Source: Deinococcus metallilatus (GTDB lineage: Bacteria > Deinococcota > Deinococci > Deinococcales > Deinococcaceae). From it: a stretch of DNA of 64,000 nt. Positions 36,142 through 43,995 of this stretch are shown here, in pieces. The position numbers were made by a program, and so were the translations under genes. The notes under the pieces were generated by a model that was given only the letters and a program-made list of their open reading frames with translations, did not search any database and was not told where the DNA came from. The stretch covers positions 27,501 to 91,500 of the forward strand of contig NZ_CP038510.1 of the NCBI RefSeq assembly GCF_004758605.1. The letters are read 5' to 3'. Within the stretch, counting starts at the first letter, position 1. Each line of letters opens with the position of its first letter.

Positions 36142-36182
36142 GTGTTGCCTCCTTCGGTGGGCAGGCCGCTCACCTGGCGGGG

Positions 36183-36237
36183 AGGATGGGCGGGAGGTGT
36201 TCAGGTGGCCGGTAGGCAATGTTCAGAAGTTGTGAAC
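36183..36237 (-). promoter_or_regulatory. Shared promoter/operator copy 1 (upstream of the DUF4405 operon)
   Basis: Palindrome GTTCAGAAGTTGTGAAC at 36221-36237, a second GTTCAG at 36199-36204 exactly 22 bases away, then on the minus strand 10 bases to a -10-like CATCCT (36183-36188). The same parts at the same distances occur at 36912-36966. The layout fits class II activation by an OmpR/PhoB-family regulator with 11-base spaced repeats overlapping the -35 region. Confidence 0.6.
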
Positions 36238-36301
36238 GTCCGGGCGCACCGTGGGCGTGATCTTCGCGAATGGGGCTGCGCCGTTCCTGAAACAGCGGGC
36301 C

Positions 36302-36325
36302 GGGGTCCCGAACAAGGGGGACCCC
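36302..36325 (-). terminator. Hairpin downstream of the DUF4397 gene
   Basis: GGGGTCCC (36302-36309) and GGGACCCC (36318-36325) form a perfect 8-bp stem 58 bases past the DUF4397 stop. There is no T run, so its role in termination is uncertain. Confidence 0.35.
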
Positions 36326-36382
36326 GGCGCCGGGCCTGCCAGGACAGCGTTCAAGCGGGGCGCCTTCCTCGCGGGCGGCTTC

Positions 36383-36778
36383 TCATTCCCAGGCGGTCCG
36401 GTTGCCGATGGACAGGCCGAGGCTGGGCTGGGAGAAGCCGGTCCCGTCCTGGGCTTCACCGAGGGTGAGGGTGTAAGTGCTGTCGGAGGCGAGGTTGATC
36501 GTCTGGCTCACGAGGTCCTGCTGTCCAGGGGCCAGGCCTGCGGGCGTCACGACCACCTGATGCTGACCGGCGGCCAGTTGCTGTGGGGACAGCGTGAGGG
36601 AATCGCTGGCCATGTCAGCGAACACGAGGTTGCCGTCCACGTAAACGTCCACCGGTTGGGTGACGCCCACCGTGCCGTTCTCGAAGTACACCTGCGCGGC
36701 GGAGGCGGTGGCCGCGAGGGTCGCGGTGACGAAGAGGGTGGAGAGCAGCAGGGCCTTGAGGGTCTTGGGGGTACGCAT
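36383..36778 (-). CDS. Secreted DUF4397-domain protein
   Basis: A 131-residue protein with a signal peptide (LKALLLSTLFVTATLAATASA) and one DUF4397-like domain: AQVYFENGTVGVTQPVDVYVDGNLVF, then LAAGQHQVVVTPAG. These are small immunoglobulin-like exported domains of unknown role. AAGGAAG lies seven bases before the ATG. The gene carries the same unusual promoter/operator as the DUF4405 operon, so it is probably in one regulon with it. Confidence 0.8.
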   Translation of the reverse strand: MRTPKTLKALLLSTLFVTATLAATASAAQVYFENGTVGVTQPVDVYVDGNLVFADMASDSLTLSPQQLAAGQHQVVVTPAGLAPGQQDLVSQTINLASDSTYTLTLGEAQDGTGFSQPSLGLSIGNRTAWE

Positions 36779-36911
36779 CAGCTTCTTCCTTTCTTGGTGC
36801 GGCGGGCACCGGCGAGGGCGTCAGGACGTGCGGCCTGTGGTGGGAAGGGGACGTTCGGAGCGAACCTCGCCTTCCTGGGTGGGCGGAAGCGTTCTTCCGT
36901 TCACAGGGCGA

Positions 36912-36966
36912 AGTATGCGGGCCACCTGTTCAGGGCTGGCGTACACGATGTTCAGAAGTTGTGAGC
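36912..36966 (-). promoter_or_regulatory. Shared promoter/operator copy 2 (upstream of the DUF4397 gene)
   Basis: GTTCAGAAGTTGTGAGC at 36950-36966, GTTCAG at 36928-36933 (22 bases away), 10 bases, then -10-like CATACT on the minus strand (36912-36917). Identical in layout to 36183-36237. The leader to ATG 36778 would be about 125 bases. Confidence 0.6.
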
Positions 36967-37073
36967 GCGCGAAAGGGCGTGGAGCGGAACCGGGCAGGCT
37001 GAGGGACAGGCCGCGCCGGACGAAACCGAACGCCTGACTGGCTGGGCGGGCACGCAGGAGCAGCCCGTTCTCC

Positions 37074-37190
37074 TCAGCCCCGACCTCTGGACGGTCCTGC
37101 ACGCAGGTCGGCCTTGCCGTTGAAGATGCCCTCGCCGTGGCCCTTGCCGGGAATCAGGTAGAAACGCGCAAAGCAGGAGGTCCTTGAGGC
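37074..37190 (-). pseudogene. Possible remnant of a tannase/feruloyl-esterase-type hydrolase
   Basis: A minus-strand frame reads RFYLIPGKGHGEGIFNGKAD, like the C-terminal catalytic-His region of tannase/feruloyl esterase family hydrolases (a LIPG.GHG.G.FN pattern). It has no start codon nearby and the neighbouring DNA gives no further matching frame. Only this piece supports the call. Confidence 0.3.
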
Positions 37191-37530
37191 GGCGTTGCGA
37201 TAAGGGGTCGCCGTTCGAGGCGAAGCTGCAAGGCCGTTTCGCAACCCAGGGAAGCACGCTGCGTCAGGCGCCTCTTGTCATTGCATAGACGGTCGTTTCC
37301 GCAACTTTAGTGTTGAGCTGAGGGCCAATCCATGTCGTGGCTCCAACTTGGCGTAGCGCCCAAAAATGGGAGCAGCATCCTTTTCACCCTCAGCAATCAA
37401 GAGCCAAAGGCTCTTAATTAAAATCCTGGCTACATGTAAACAGTCTGAAGAAAAGTTCATGGAACGGAGAAGAGGTTGCCTCCACTCAATTTTAACATGA
37501 CGTAAAGCTGACCGGACATGAAGGTTGCCA
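37191..37530. other. AT-richer non-coding region upstream of the cox cluster
   Basis: No supportable gene. From about 37265 to 37500 the base composition is visibly richer in A+T than its surroundings, suggesting foreign DNA or an old insertion scar. A perfect hairpin AAGAGCC-AAA-GGCTCTT lies at 37399-37415, next to TTAATTAAAA, and could be a weak bidirectional terminator. TAACAT near 37492 may serve as a -10 box for coxB. Confidence 0.45.
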
Positions 37531-37539
37531 AGGAGGAAT

Positions 37540-38553
37540 ATGAGAAGGTTTATCCGTCCTCACCTCGCCTTCGGTGGACTCGTGGGGACCCTCGCCCCAC
37601 CTGCCCTCGCCTCGCCCTCGGCCCTGGCGCCTGCCGGACCCGATGCCGCGCGCGTGGCGCTGTGGTGGTGGATCATGTTCGCCATCGCCTGCGTGGTGTT
37701 CGTGGTGGTGGTCGCGCTGCTGATCTACGCGCTGGCACGGCGGCGGGGGCAGGGAGCCTTTCACCGTCCGCTGCCGCCCCAGCAGGAGCGGCGCTGGTTC
37801 AGCTTCGTGGTGATCGCGGGCGGGATCGTCCCGGCGGTCACGCTCAGCACCGTGATGGGCGTCAACGTGTACGGCGAGCGCCGGGCCGCGCAGGAGGCCG
37901 CGCAGCCGCGCCTGACCATCCAGGTGATCGGGCACCAGTGGTGGTGGGAGGTGTACTACCCACGCGGGGGCTTCAGCACCGCCAACGAGATTCACGTGCC
38001 GGTTGGGCAGCCGGTCGAACTCAAGCTCACCACCGCCGACGTGATCCACTCCTTCTGGGTGCCGCAGCTCAGCCCCAAGTACGACCTGATTCCGGGGCAG
38101 ACCAATACCCTGACCCTCACCGCGCAGCGGGCGGGCACGTACCGGGGCCAGTGCGCCGAATACTGCGGCCTGCAACACGCCCACATGGCCCTGGTGGTGG
38201 TGGCCGACGCGCCCCAGGACTACGACGCCTGGGCCGCCCGCCAGGTTCAGCCCGCCGCGAATCCCCCGGCGGGCAGCGTCACCTTTCAGGGGCAGCAGCT
38301 TTTCCAGGGGTCGGCCTGCGTGTACTGCCACGCCATCCGCGGCACCGACGCCAGCAGCCGCCTGGGACCGGACCTCACGCACCTGGCGTCCCGCCTGACC
38401 ATCGGGGCCGGGACGCTGCGGAACAACTACGGCAACCTGGCGGGGTGGGTGGTGAATGCCCAGGCGGTGAAGCCGGGCAACAAGATGCCGCCGATGTACC
38501 TCTCCAGCGGCGAACTCAAGGCCCTGATGACCTACCTGGAGTCGCTGCAATAA
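37540..38553 (+). CDS. coxB: Cytochrome c oxidase subunit II with fused cytochrome c (caa3 type)
   Basis: A 337-residue protein: signal/anchor at the N-terminus, two membrane helices (about 45-70 and 90-112), a CuA cupredoxin domain (GHQWWWEVYYP, HSFWVP, then Cys205-x3-Cys209-x3-His213-x2-Met216 in GQCAEYCGLQHAHM), and a C-terminal cytochrome c domain with Cys260-x2-Cys263-His264 (ACVYCH) and KMPPM for the heme Met. It receives electrons at the outer face and passes them by CuA to subunit I. ATG 37540 has AGGAGG three bases upstream; TTG 37525 is an alternative. It starts a long respiratory cluster. Confidence 0.95.
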   Translation: MRRFIRPHLAFGGLVGTLAPPALASPSALAPAGPDAARVALWWWIMFAIACVVFVVVVALLIYALARRRGQGAFHRPLPPQQERRWFSFVVIAGGIVPAVTLSTVMGVNVYGERRAAQEAAQPRLTIQVIGHQWWWEVYYPRGGFSTANEIHVPVGQPVELKLTTADVIHSFWVPQLSPKYDLIPGQTNTLTLTAQRAGTYRGQCAEYCGLQHAHMALVVVADAPQDYDAWAARQVQPAANPPAGSVTFQGQQLFQGSACVYCHAIRGTDASSRLGPDLTHLASRLTIGAGTLRNNYGNLAGWVVNAQAVKPGNKMPPMYLSSGELKALMTYLESLQ

Positions 38554-38583
38554 CCGATTCGAGCGTTCATTGAAGGGGGAGAC

Positions 38584-41043
38584 ATGGTACAGGCATCCAG
38601 GGAATTACGGGAACGCTGGGAGCCGCCCGCCGGGCTGGCCGCCCTGCTGGGCAGCATCGACCACAAGGTCATCGGCGTGCGCTACATCTTCACGGCCTTC
38701 ATGTTCTTTCTGCTGGGCGGCATCCTGGCGCTGCTGATACGGCTGCAACTCGCCTTTCCCGAAGAGCGGCTGCTCAGCCCGGAGGCCTACAACCAGATTT
38801 TCACCATGCACGGCACGACGATGATCTTTCTCTTCTCCACGCCGATCCTGTTCGGCCTGGGGAATTATTTCGTGCCGCTGCTGATCGGGGCGCGCGACAT
38901 GGCCTTTCCGCGCGCCAACTCACTGAGCTACTGGGTCTACCTGTTCGGCGGCCTCTTTCTGTACAGCAGCTTTCTGATCGGGCGGGCGCCGGATGGCGGA
39001 TGGTTCTCCTACGTGCCGCTCACCACCCGGCAGTATTCGCCGGGGCCGGGGCTGGATTTCTGGTCGCTGGGGCTGCTGTTCCTGGGGATCGCCACCACCA
39101 TCGGCGCGGCGAATTTCATCGTGACGATCCTGAAGCTGCGGGCGCCGGGCATGAGCATCTCGCGCATCCCGCTGTTCTGCTGGACGCTGCTCGCCACGTC
39201 CTTCACGGTGATTTTCGCCATGCCGATCCTGAACGCCGCGAACCTGCTGCTCGAACTTCAGCGGCAGCTCGGCTGGCATTTCTTCGACCCGGCGTACGGC
39301 GGGCATCCGCTGCTGTGGCAGCACCTCTTCTGGCTGTTCGGGCACCCGGACGTGTACATCATCGTGCTGCCCGCCTTCGGGATCATCTCGGAGGTGATCG
39401 CGGCCTTCGCGCGGCGCCCGGTCGTGGCATTCGTGCTGGTGGCGATGGCCTCGGTGGCGACCGCGATCATCGGGTTCGGCGTCTGGGTCCACCACATGTT
39501 CGCGGTGGGGATGTCGCCGCTCGCCACCAGCTTCTTCAGCGCGGCGTCCTTCGTGATCGGGGTGCCCGCCGGATTGCAGATGTTCGCCTGGATTTCCACG
39601 CTGCTGACCGGGCGGGTCTGGCTGACGACGCCGCTGCGCTTCGTGATCGGGGCGCTGGTCATTTTCGTGGTGGGGGGCCTCTCGGGCGTGATGTTCCCGC
39701 TGATCGCCTTCGACCGCCAGGTGACCGACAGCTACTTCATAGTGGCGCACTTTCATTATGTGCTGATCGGCGGGATGCTCTTTCCGCTGTTCGCGGGGCT
39801 GTACTACTGGCTGCCCAAGATCACCGGGAGATTGCTGGACGAATGGTGGGGCACCTTCACCTTCTGGCTGATCTTCGTCGGCTTCAACCTCACCTTCTTC
39901 CCGATGCACATCCAGGGCCTCCTGGGCATGCCCCGGCGCATCTACACCTATCAGCACGGGCTGGGCTGGGACAACCTCAACCTGCTGGAAACCATCGGGG
40001 CGGGCCTCCTGGGGCTGGGCGTGCTGATGTTCATCCTGAACTTCTGGCTCAGCCTGCGGAGTGGGCAGCGCGCCGGGCCGAACCCCTGGGGCGCGGGGAC
40101 GCTGGAATGGGCCACCCCCTCCCCGCCGCCGCCCTACAACTTCCGCACGCTGCCGCTGGTGCGCGGCGCCTATCCCCTGTGGGACGCCGAGCGTCTGGGC
40201 GTGGGGCTGTGGGACGCGAACGACCCCACCAGCGCCTGGGAACACCAGACCCTCGCCTCCGACCTGCTGACCGCCGAGCCGCAGGACAAGGTGCCGCTGC
40301 CGCGCTATTCCTACGTGCCGCTGGGTCTGGCCCTGTCCATCCTGCTGATCTGCGTCGGCGCGCTGATCCCCTGGGTGTGGCTGATGGTGGTGGGGGGCGT
40401 GGGGGCCATCACGGCCATCTTCCTGTGGATGCGCCCGGTCCTCGAACAACCGGAGCAGGCCACCGAGCGGCAGCGGAGCGACCCGCACGCCCTGCCGCGC
40501 TGGGGCCTGATCCTGCTGGTGCTGACCGAGGCGGCGCTCTTCGGCGCGCTGGTCGCGTCGTGGTACTTCCTCCAGGTGAACGCGCCGCTGTGGCCGCCCA
40601 ACGGGGTCCGGTTGCCGGAACTCACGCTGCCGCTGGTGGCGACGGTGCTGCTGCTGGCGAGTTCGGTCACGGTGATTTTCGCGGGGCGGGGCCTGCGCCG
40701 GGGGCACCGGGGGCGCTCGCTGCTGGGGATCGTGGCGACCATCGTTCTCGGCGCGGCCTTCCTGGGCCTCCAGATTTACGAGTTCATGCACGCGGAATTC
40801 ACCCCCACCGCCCACGCCTACGGCTCGCTGTGGTTCACGCTGCTGGGGCTGCACGGCCTGCACGTGTTGATCGGGCTGTTGCTGCTGCTGGCGGTGCTGT
40901 ACTGGCTGCGGCGCGGGTACTTCGACAAGGACCGGCATACCACCGTCCATACCGTCAGCCTGTACTGGCACTTCGTGGACGCCGTGTGGCTGATCCTGAT
41001 CCTGCCCGCCGTCTACCTCTCGCCGTACCTGGGGGTCCACTGA
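38584..41043 (+). CDS. Cytochrome c oxidase subunit I+III fusion
   Basis: An 819-residue membrane protein. Residues about 20-540 are subunit I: heme ligand His in TMHGTTMIF, the CuB/active-site motif LFGHPDVYIIVLPAFG with the cross-linked Tyr, VHHMFAVG, and the paired heme histidines in VAHFHYVLIGG. Residues about 600-819 are subunit III, with LFGALVASWYFLQVN, LGLHGLHVLIG and SLYWHFVDAVWL. It reduces oxygen to water and pumps protons. The I+III fusion is typical of the caa3 oxidases of Thermus and Deinococcus. GGGGGAGA precedes the ATG. Its stop overlaps the next start by one base. Confidence 0.96.
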   Translation: MVQASRELRERWEPPAGLAALLGSIDHKVIGVRYIFTAFMFFLLGGILALLIRLQLAFPEERLLSPEAYNQIFTMHGTTMIFLFSTPILFGLGNYFVPLLIGARDMAFPRANSLSYWVYLFGGLFLYSSFLIGRAPDGGWFSYVPLTTRQYSPGPGLDFWSLGLLFLGIATTIGAANFIVTILKLRAPGMSISRIPLFCWTLLATSFTVIFAMPILNAANLLLELQRQLGWHFFDPAYGGHPLLWQHLFWLFGHPDVYIIVLPAFGIISEVIAAFARRPVVAFVLVAMASVATAIIGFGVWVHHMFAVGMSPLATSFFSAASFVIGVPAGLQMFAWISTLLTGRVWLTTPLRFVIGALVIFVVGGLSGVMFPLIAFDRQVTDSYFIVAHFHYVLIGGMLFPLFAGLYYWLPKITGRLLDEWWGTFTFWLIFVGFNLTFFPMHIQGLLGMPRRIYTYQHGLGWDNLNLLETIGAGLLGLGVLMFILNFWLSLRSGQRAGPNPWGAGTLEWATPSPPPPYNFRTLPLVRGAYPLWDAERLGVGLWDANDPTSAWEHQTLASDLLTAEPQDKVPLPRYSYVPLGLALSILLICVGALIPWVWLMVVGGVGAITAIFLWMRPVLEQPEQATERQRSDPHALPRWGLILLVLTEAALFGALVASWYFLQVNAPLWPPNGVRLPELTLPLVATVLLLASSVTVIFAGRGLRRGHRGRSLLGIVATIVLGAAFLGLQIYEFMHAEFTPTAHAYGSLWFTLLGLHGLHVLIGLLLLLAVLYWLRRGYFDKDRHTTVHTVSLYWHFVDAVWLILILPAVYLSPYLGVH

Positions 41044-41408
41044 TGATGCAGTCGGACCTTCTGAGCAAGCTGGGGCGGGTGGCGCGGCCCACCGTCTGGT
41101 TCGGCCTGTTCGCGGCGCCGGTGGCGTGGGTGGTGCAGATCGACCTGGGGCTGGCCTTTACCCCCATCGCTTGCGGTGGCAACCGGATACCGACGTACCT
41201 GCTGAATGGCGTGGTGCTGCTGATCGGCCTCGCGGCGCTGGTCGTGACGCTGCGGCTGCGGACGCTACCGGGCCAGCCTCAGGGGGTGGTGGAGCAGGTC
41301 ACGCATTACCTGGGGCGCTACGGGGCGTGGCAGAACGGCATCTTCCTGCTCGTGATCGCGATGACCGGTATCATCGCCTTCTTCCTGCCCGCCTGCCCGT
41401 TCCGGTGA
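41043..41408 (+). CDS. Small membrane protein of the caa3 oxidase cluster
   Basis: A 121-residue protein with three hydrophobic helices (VWFGLFAAPVAWVVQIDLGL, LLNGVVLLIGLAALVVTLRL, GIFLLVIAMTGIIAFFLP). No cofactor motif. Its position directly behind subunit I+III, with overlapping codons, suggests a minor oxidase subunit or assembly factor; this is context only. A second ATG at 41046 is possible. Confidence 0.75.
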   Translation: MMQSDLLSKLGRVARPTVWFGLFAAPVAWVVQIDLGLAFTPIACGGNRIPTYLLNGVVLLIGLAALVVTLRLRTLPGQPQGVVEQVTHYLGRYGAWQNGIFLLVIAMTGIIAFFLPACPFR

Positions 41409-41413
41409 GGGGG

Positions 41414-42334
41414 ATGAAGAGGTTCTTTCCCTTGCTTCTCCTCGCCCTGAGCGGCTGTGTGGTGGGAAGTTGGGCTGCCGCGCACGGGACGGGCCATGAC
41501 GAAGGCGGCGCGTTATCCGTCTCGCTGGGGCTGGTCGTCCTCACCCTGCTGTATGCCCTCGGCCTCGCGGTGCTGTGGCGACGGGCGGGGTTGGGGCGCG
41601 GCGTGGCGATGTGGCGTACTGTCGCGTTCTTCGCGGGAATAGTCGTCCTCGCCGTCGCGCTGCTGGGGCTGGACGGGCTGGCGGACGAGTCCTTCACCTG
41701 GCACATGGTCCAGCACCTCCTGCTCATCACGCTGGCCGCGCCCCTGCTGGTTCTGGGTACGCCGCTGTACGTGCTGGCGTGGGCCGCGCCGCTGTCCTGG
41801 CGCCGCGCCTTCGCCCGCTTCTGGAATCGCCGCCCCGCCCTGCGCTCGGCGGTGGGCTGGCTCACGCATCCGGTGGTCGTCTGGGTGCTGGCGACCGCCG
41901 TGTTCTGGGCGTGGCACGTGCCCGCTTTCTACGAGGCGGCGGTGCGGAATCCGGGGCTGCACGCGCTGGAACACCTCAGCTTCCTGCTGACGAACGCGCT
42001 GTTCTGGTGGGCGCTGCTGCAACCGCCGGGGCGGCGTGCCCTCGCGCGGGGGGCTGCGGTCGTGTCGCTCTTCGGGGCCGCGTTGCAGGGCAGCCTGCTG
42101 GGGGTGCTGCTGGCCTTTGCCCGCACGCCGCTCTATCCCGACTATGCACAAAAGGCCCTGGCGGAAGGCCGTAACCCCCTGGCCGACCAGCAGCTCGCGG
42201 GCCTGGTGATGTGGGTGCCATCGGGCGTGGTGTACGTCGCGCTGGCCGCCGTCTTTTTCGTGCAGTGGCTGCGTGACGAGGAGCGGGCGCAGCGGAACCG
42301 CGAAACCCGCGAACACCCGGAGGGAGCCGCATGA
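41414..42334 (+). CDS. ctaG: Cytochrome c oxidase assembly protein CtaG (caa3_CtaG type)
   Basis: A 306-residue polytopic membrane protein with about seven helices of the Bacillus-type CtaG family (unrelated to the Cox11 type). Landmarks are TWHMVQHLLLITLAAPLLVLG, VFWAWHVPAFYEAAV, LEHLSFLLTNALFWWALL and DQQLAGLVMWVPSGVVY, with histidines in several helices that may handle copper. It is needed for building the CuA or CuB centre of caa3 oxidase. GGGGG precedes the ATG, and the stop overlaps the next gene by four bases. Confidence 0.9.
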   Translation: MKRFFPLLLLALSGCVVGSWAAAHGTGHDEGGALSVSLGLVVLTLLYALGLAVLWRRAGLGRGVAMWRTVAFFAGIVVLAVALLGLDGLADESFTWHMVQHLLLITLAAPLLVLGTPLYVLAWAAPLSWRRAFARFWNRRPALRSAVGWLTHPVVVWVLATAVFWAWHVPAFYEAAVRNPGLHALEHLSFLLTNALFWWALLQPPGRRALARGAAVVSLFGAALQGSLLGVLLAFARTPLYPDYAQKALAEGRNPLADQQLAGLVMWVPSGVVYVALAAVFFVQWLRDEERAQRNRETREHPEGAA

Positions 42335-43053
42335 TGAACGTCGTCCCGTGGTTGCTGAGTGTCCTATTCGGCCTGCTGTGGTGGCGCCGCCGACAGGCGG
42401 ACCGCAGGCTCAGGCGCGAGCGGGAGGTTCATGTCGTCCCGCCACTGCCGGAGGTTCCGCCGCCGCAAGTGGTCACCCGTACCGTCGCCGTGCCGCTCTC
42501 CGCTCCTGCCGCACTGCACGAACAGCCCCTCCAGACCGTACCCCAGGAAGACCCCAACCTGGACATTGAGGCCGCCGAACCGGGCGCCGAACACCTGGCC
42601 CCGCGGCGGCGCTGGATGGGCTTCGGGGCGGGCGTCCTGGTGGCCTTCATCGTGGTGGCGCTGCTGTCGGCCTCGTACAACCGCATTCCGGTGACACCCG
42701 CGGCCTGGAACCAGAGTGGCGAGATCGCGGCGGACGGACCTTCGGCGCTCAACGTGCTGGCGGGGGCGGACCCGGCGCGGGCGCCCGCCCTCTTCCGGTC
42801 CTACGGCTGCATATCGTGTCACGTGATTCCCGGCGTGAGCGGGGCCCAGGGGCGGGTGGGGCCGAACCTGAAGTACCTGGGCGACCACGCGCTGATCGCC
42901 GGGGTGCTGCCCAACACGCCCGAGAACCTGATGCGCTGGATTCGCATTCCGCAGACCATCGACCCCTACACCGGGATGCCAACGCTGGGCGTGACCGAAC
43001 CCGACGCCCGCGACATGGCCGCCTATCTCCGTTCCTTCCAGTCCAACCCCTGA
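42331..43053 (+). CDS. Membrane-anchored cytochrome c (dehydrogenase electron acceptor)
   Basis: A 240-residue protein with an N-terminal helix, a charged linker, a second helix near residues 93-112 (FGAGVLVAFIVVALLSASYN) and a C-terminal cytochrome c domain: Cys160-x2-Cys163-His164 in YGCISCHVIPG and a PYTGMPTLGV Met ligand. It sits just before the Tat-type small subunit and GMC flavoprotein genes, so it is probably the electron-transfer subunit of a three-part sugar/alcohol dehydrogenase that passes electrons toward the caa3 oxidase. Overlaps ctaG by four bases. Confidence 0.88.
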   Translation: MMNVVPWLLSVLFGLLWWRRRQADRRLRREREVHVVPPLPEVPPPQVVTRTVAVPLSAPAALHEQPLQTVPQEDPNLDIEAAEPGAEHLAPRRRWMGFGAGVLVAFIVVALLSASYNRIPVTPAAWNQSGEIAADGPSALNVLAGADPARAPALFRSYGCISCHVIPGVSGAQGRVGPNLKYLGDHALIAGVLPNTPENLMRWIRIPQTIDPYTGMPTLGVTEPDARDMAAYLRSFQSNP

Positions 43054-43060
43054 GGTGCCC

Positions 43061-43978
43061 ATGAAGACCCCTCCAGAACAGCCCCCCGGCATGGAGCGCC
43101 GCTCCTTCCTGAAGGTGGCCGGATCGCTGGCGCTGCTGGTCACGGCCTGCCGCCCCAATCCCGCCCGCAGCGCCCAGCAATTGCCCAATCGCGTCGCCCC
43201 CGAGAACCCCAACAGCCCGCTTCCCGCCCGCGATACGCCCACGCCTTTCCCGCCCGATCAACCCCCCGATACCTTCCAGGTCTTCACGCCGCACGAGGCC
43301 GCCACCGTCGAAGCCGCGACCGCGCGCATCCTGCCGGGCGATCCCAGTGACCCCGGCGCGCGTGAGGCGGGCGTGGTGTACTACATCGACCACATGCTCT
43401 CGTACCACGAGGGCTTCAACGAGCCGACCTACCGCAAGCCGCCCTTCGCGCAGACGTACCAGGGGACCCGGCCCGCCGACCGCCCCCGCGTCGTCTGGGT
43501 GCCCGCCGACCAGATTTACCGCTACGGCTACCAGAACATCCTGACGCCGCGCGAGGTCTACCGCATCGGCCTGGCGGGGCTGGACCGGCTGGCGAACGCG
43601 CGCTTCGGAAAGGATTTCGTAGACCTCGCGGGAGGCCAGCAGGACACCCTGATCGGGCTGATGGCGGACGGCCAGGCCGGGAACTTCGACCGCAACCTCA
43701 CCGCCCAGAGCTTCTTTCACAACCTGCGCCGCCACACCGCCGAGGGCATGTTCAGCGATCCGATCTACGGCGGGAATCGCAATCTGGTGGGCTACAAGCT
43801 GGTCGGCCATCCCGGCGCCCAGCGCGCCTACACCCCCGCCCAGTTCCAGACCGAGGGCGAGGGCCTGCGCCGCAAGCCGCAGAGCTTCGAGGACCTCCAC
43901 ACCTTCAACCCCGGCCAGCGCGCGAACGACGAGGTGGTGCTGCCGGTGACGGGCGAGGACATGCAGCACAAGCATTAG
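43061..43978 (+). CDS. Gluconate 2-dehydrogenase subunit 3 family protein (Tat substrate)
   Basis: A 305-residue protein with a Tat-type signal, ERRSFLKVAGSLALLVTAC, which also ends in a lipobox-like LVTAC. The mature part resembles the small subunit of FAD-dependent gluconate/glucose/alcohol dehydrogenases (FTPHEAATVEAATARILPGDPSDPGAREAG). In that family it chaperones and exports the flavoprotein in a folded complex through the Tat channel. The next gene, a GMC flavoprotein without its own signal peptide, fits this. ATG 43061 is preferred; GTG 43055 is an alternative. Confidence 0.87.
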   Translation: MKTPPEQPPGMERRSFLKVAGSLALLVTACRPNPARSAQQLPNRVAPENPNSPLPARDTPTPFPPDQPPDTFQVFTPHEAATVEAATARILPGDPSDPGAREAGVVYYIDHMLSYHEGFNEPTYRKPPFAQTYQGTRPADRPRVVWVPADQIYRYGYQNILTPREVYRIGLAGLDRLANARFGKDFVDLAGGQQDTLIGLMADGQAGNFDRNLTAQSFFHNLRRHTAEGMFSDPIYGGNRNLVGYKLVGHPGAQRAYTPAQFQTEGEGLRRKPQSFEDLHTFNPGQRANDEVVLPVTGEDMQHKH

Positions 43979-43995
43979 GAAGCAAAGGAACCCAC

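Noticed and set aside
36302..36325. Perfect hairpin considered as an operator
   Set aside because: It sits past a stop codon and away from promoters, so a transcript-end role is more likely; listed as a low-confidence terminator.
37278..37460. 60-residue minus-strand frame in the AT-rich region before coxB
   Set aside because: No SD, no recognised domain; kept only as part of the non-coding description.
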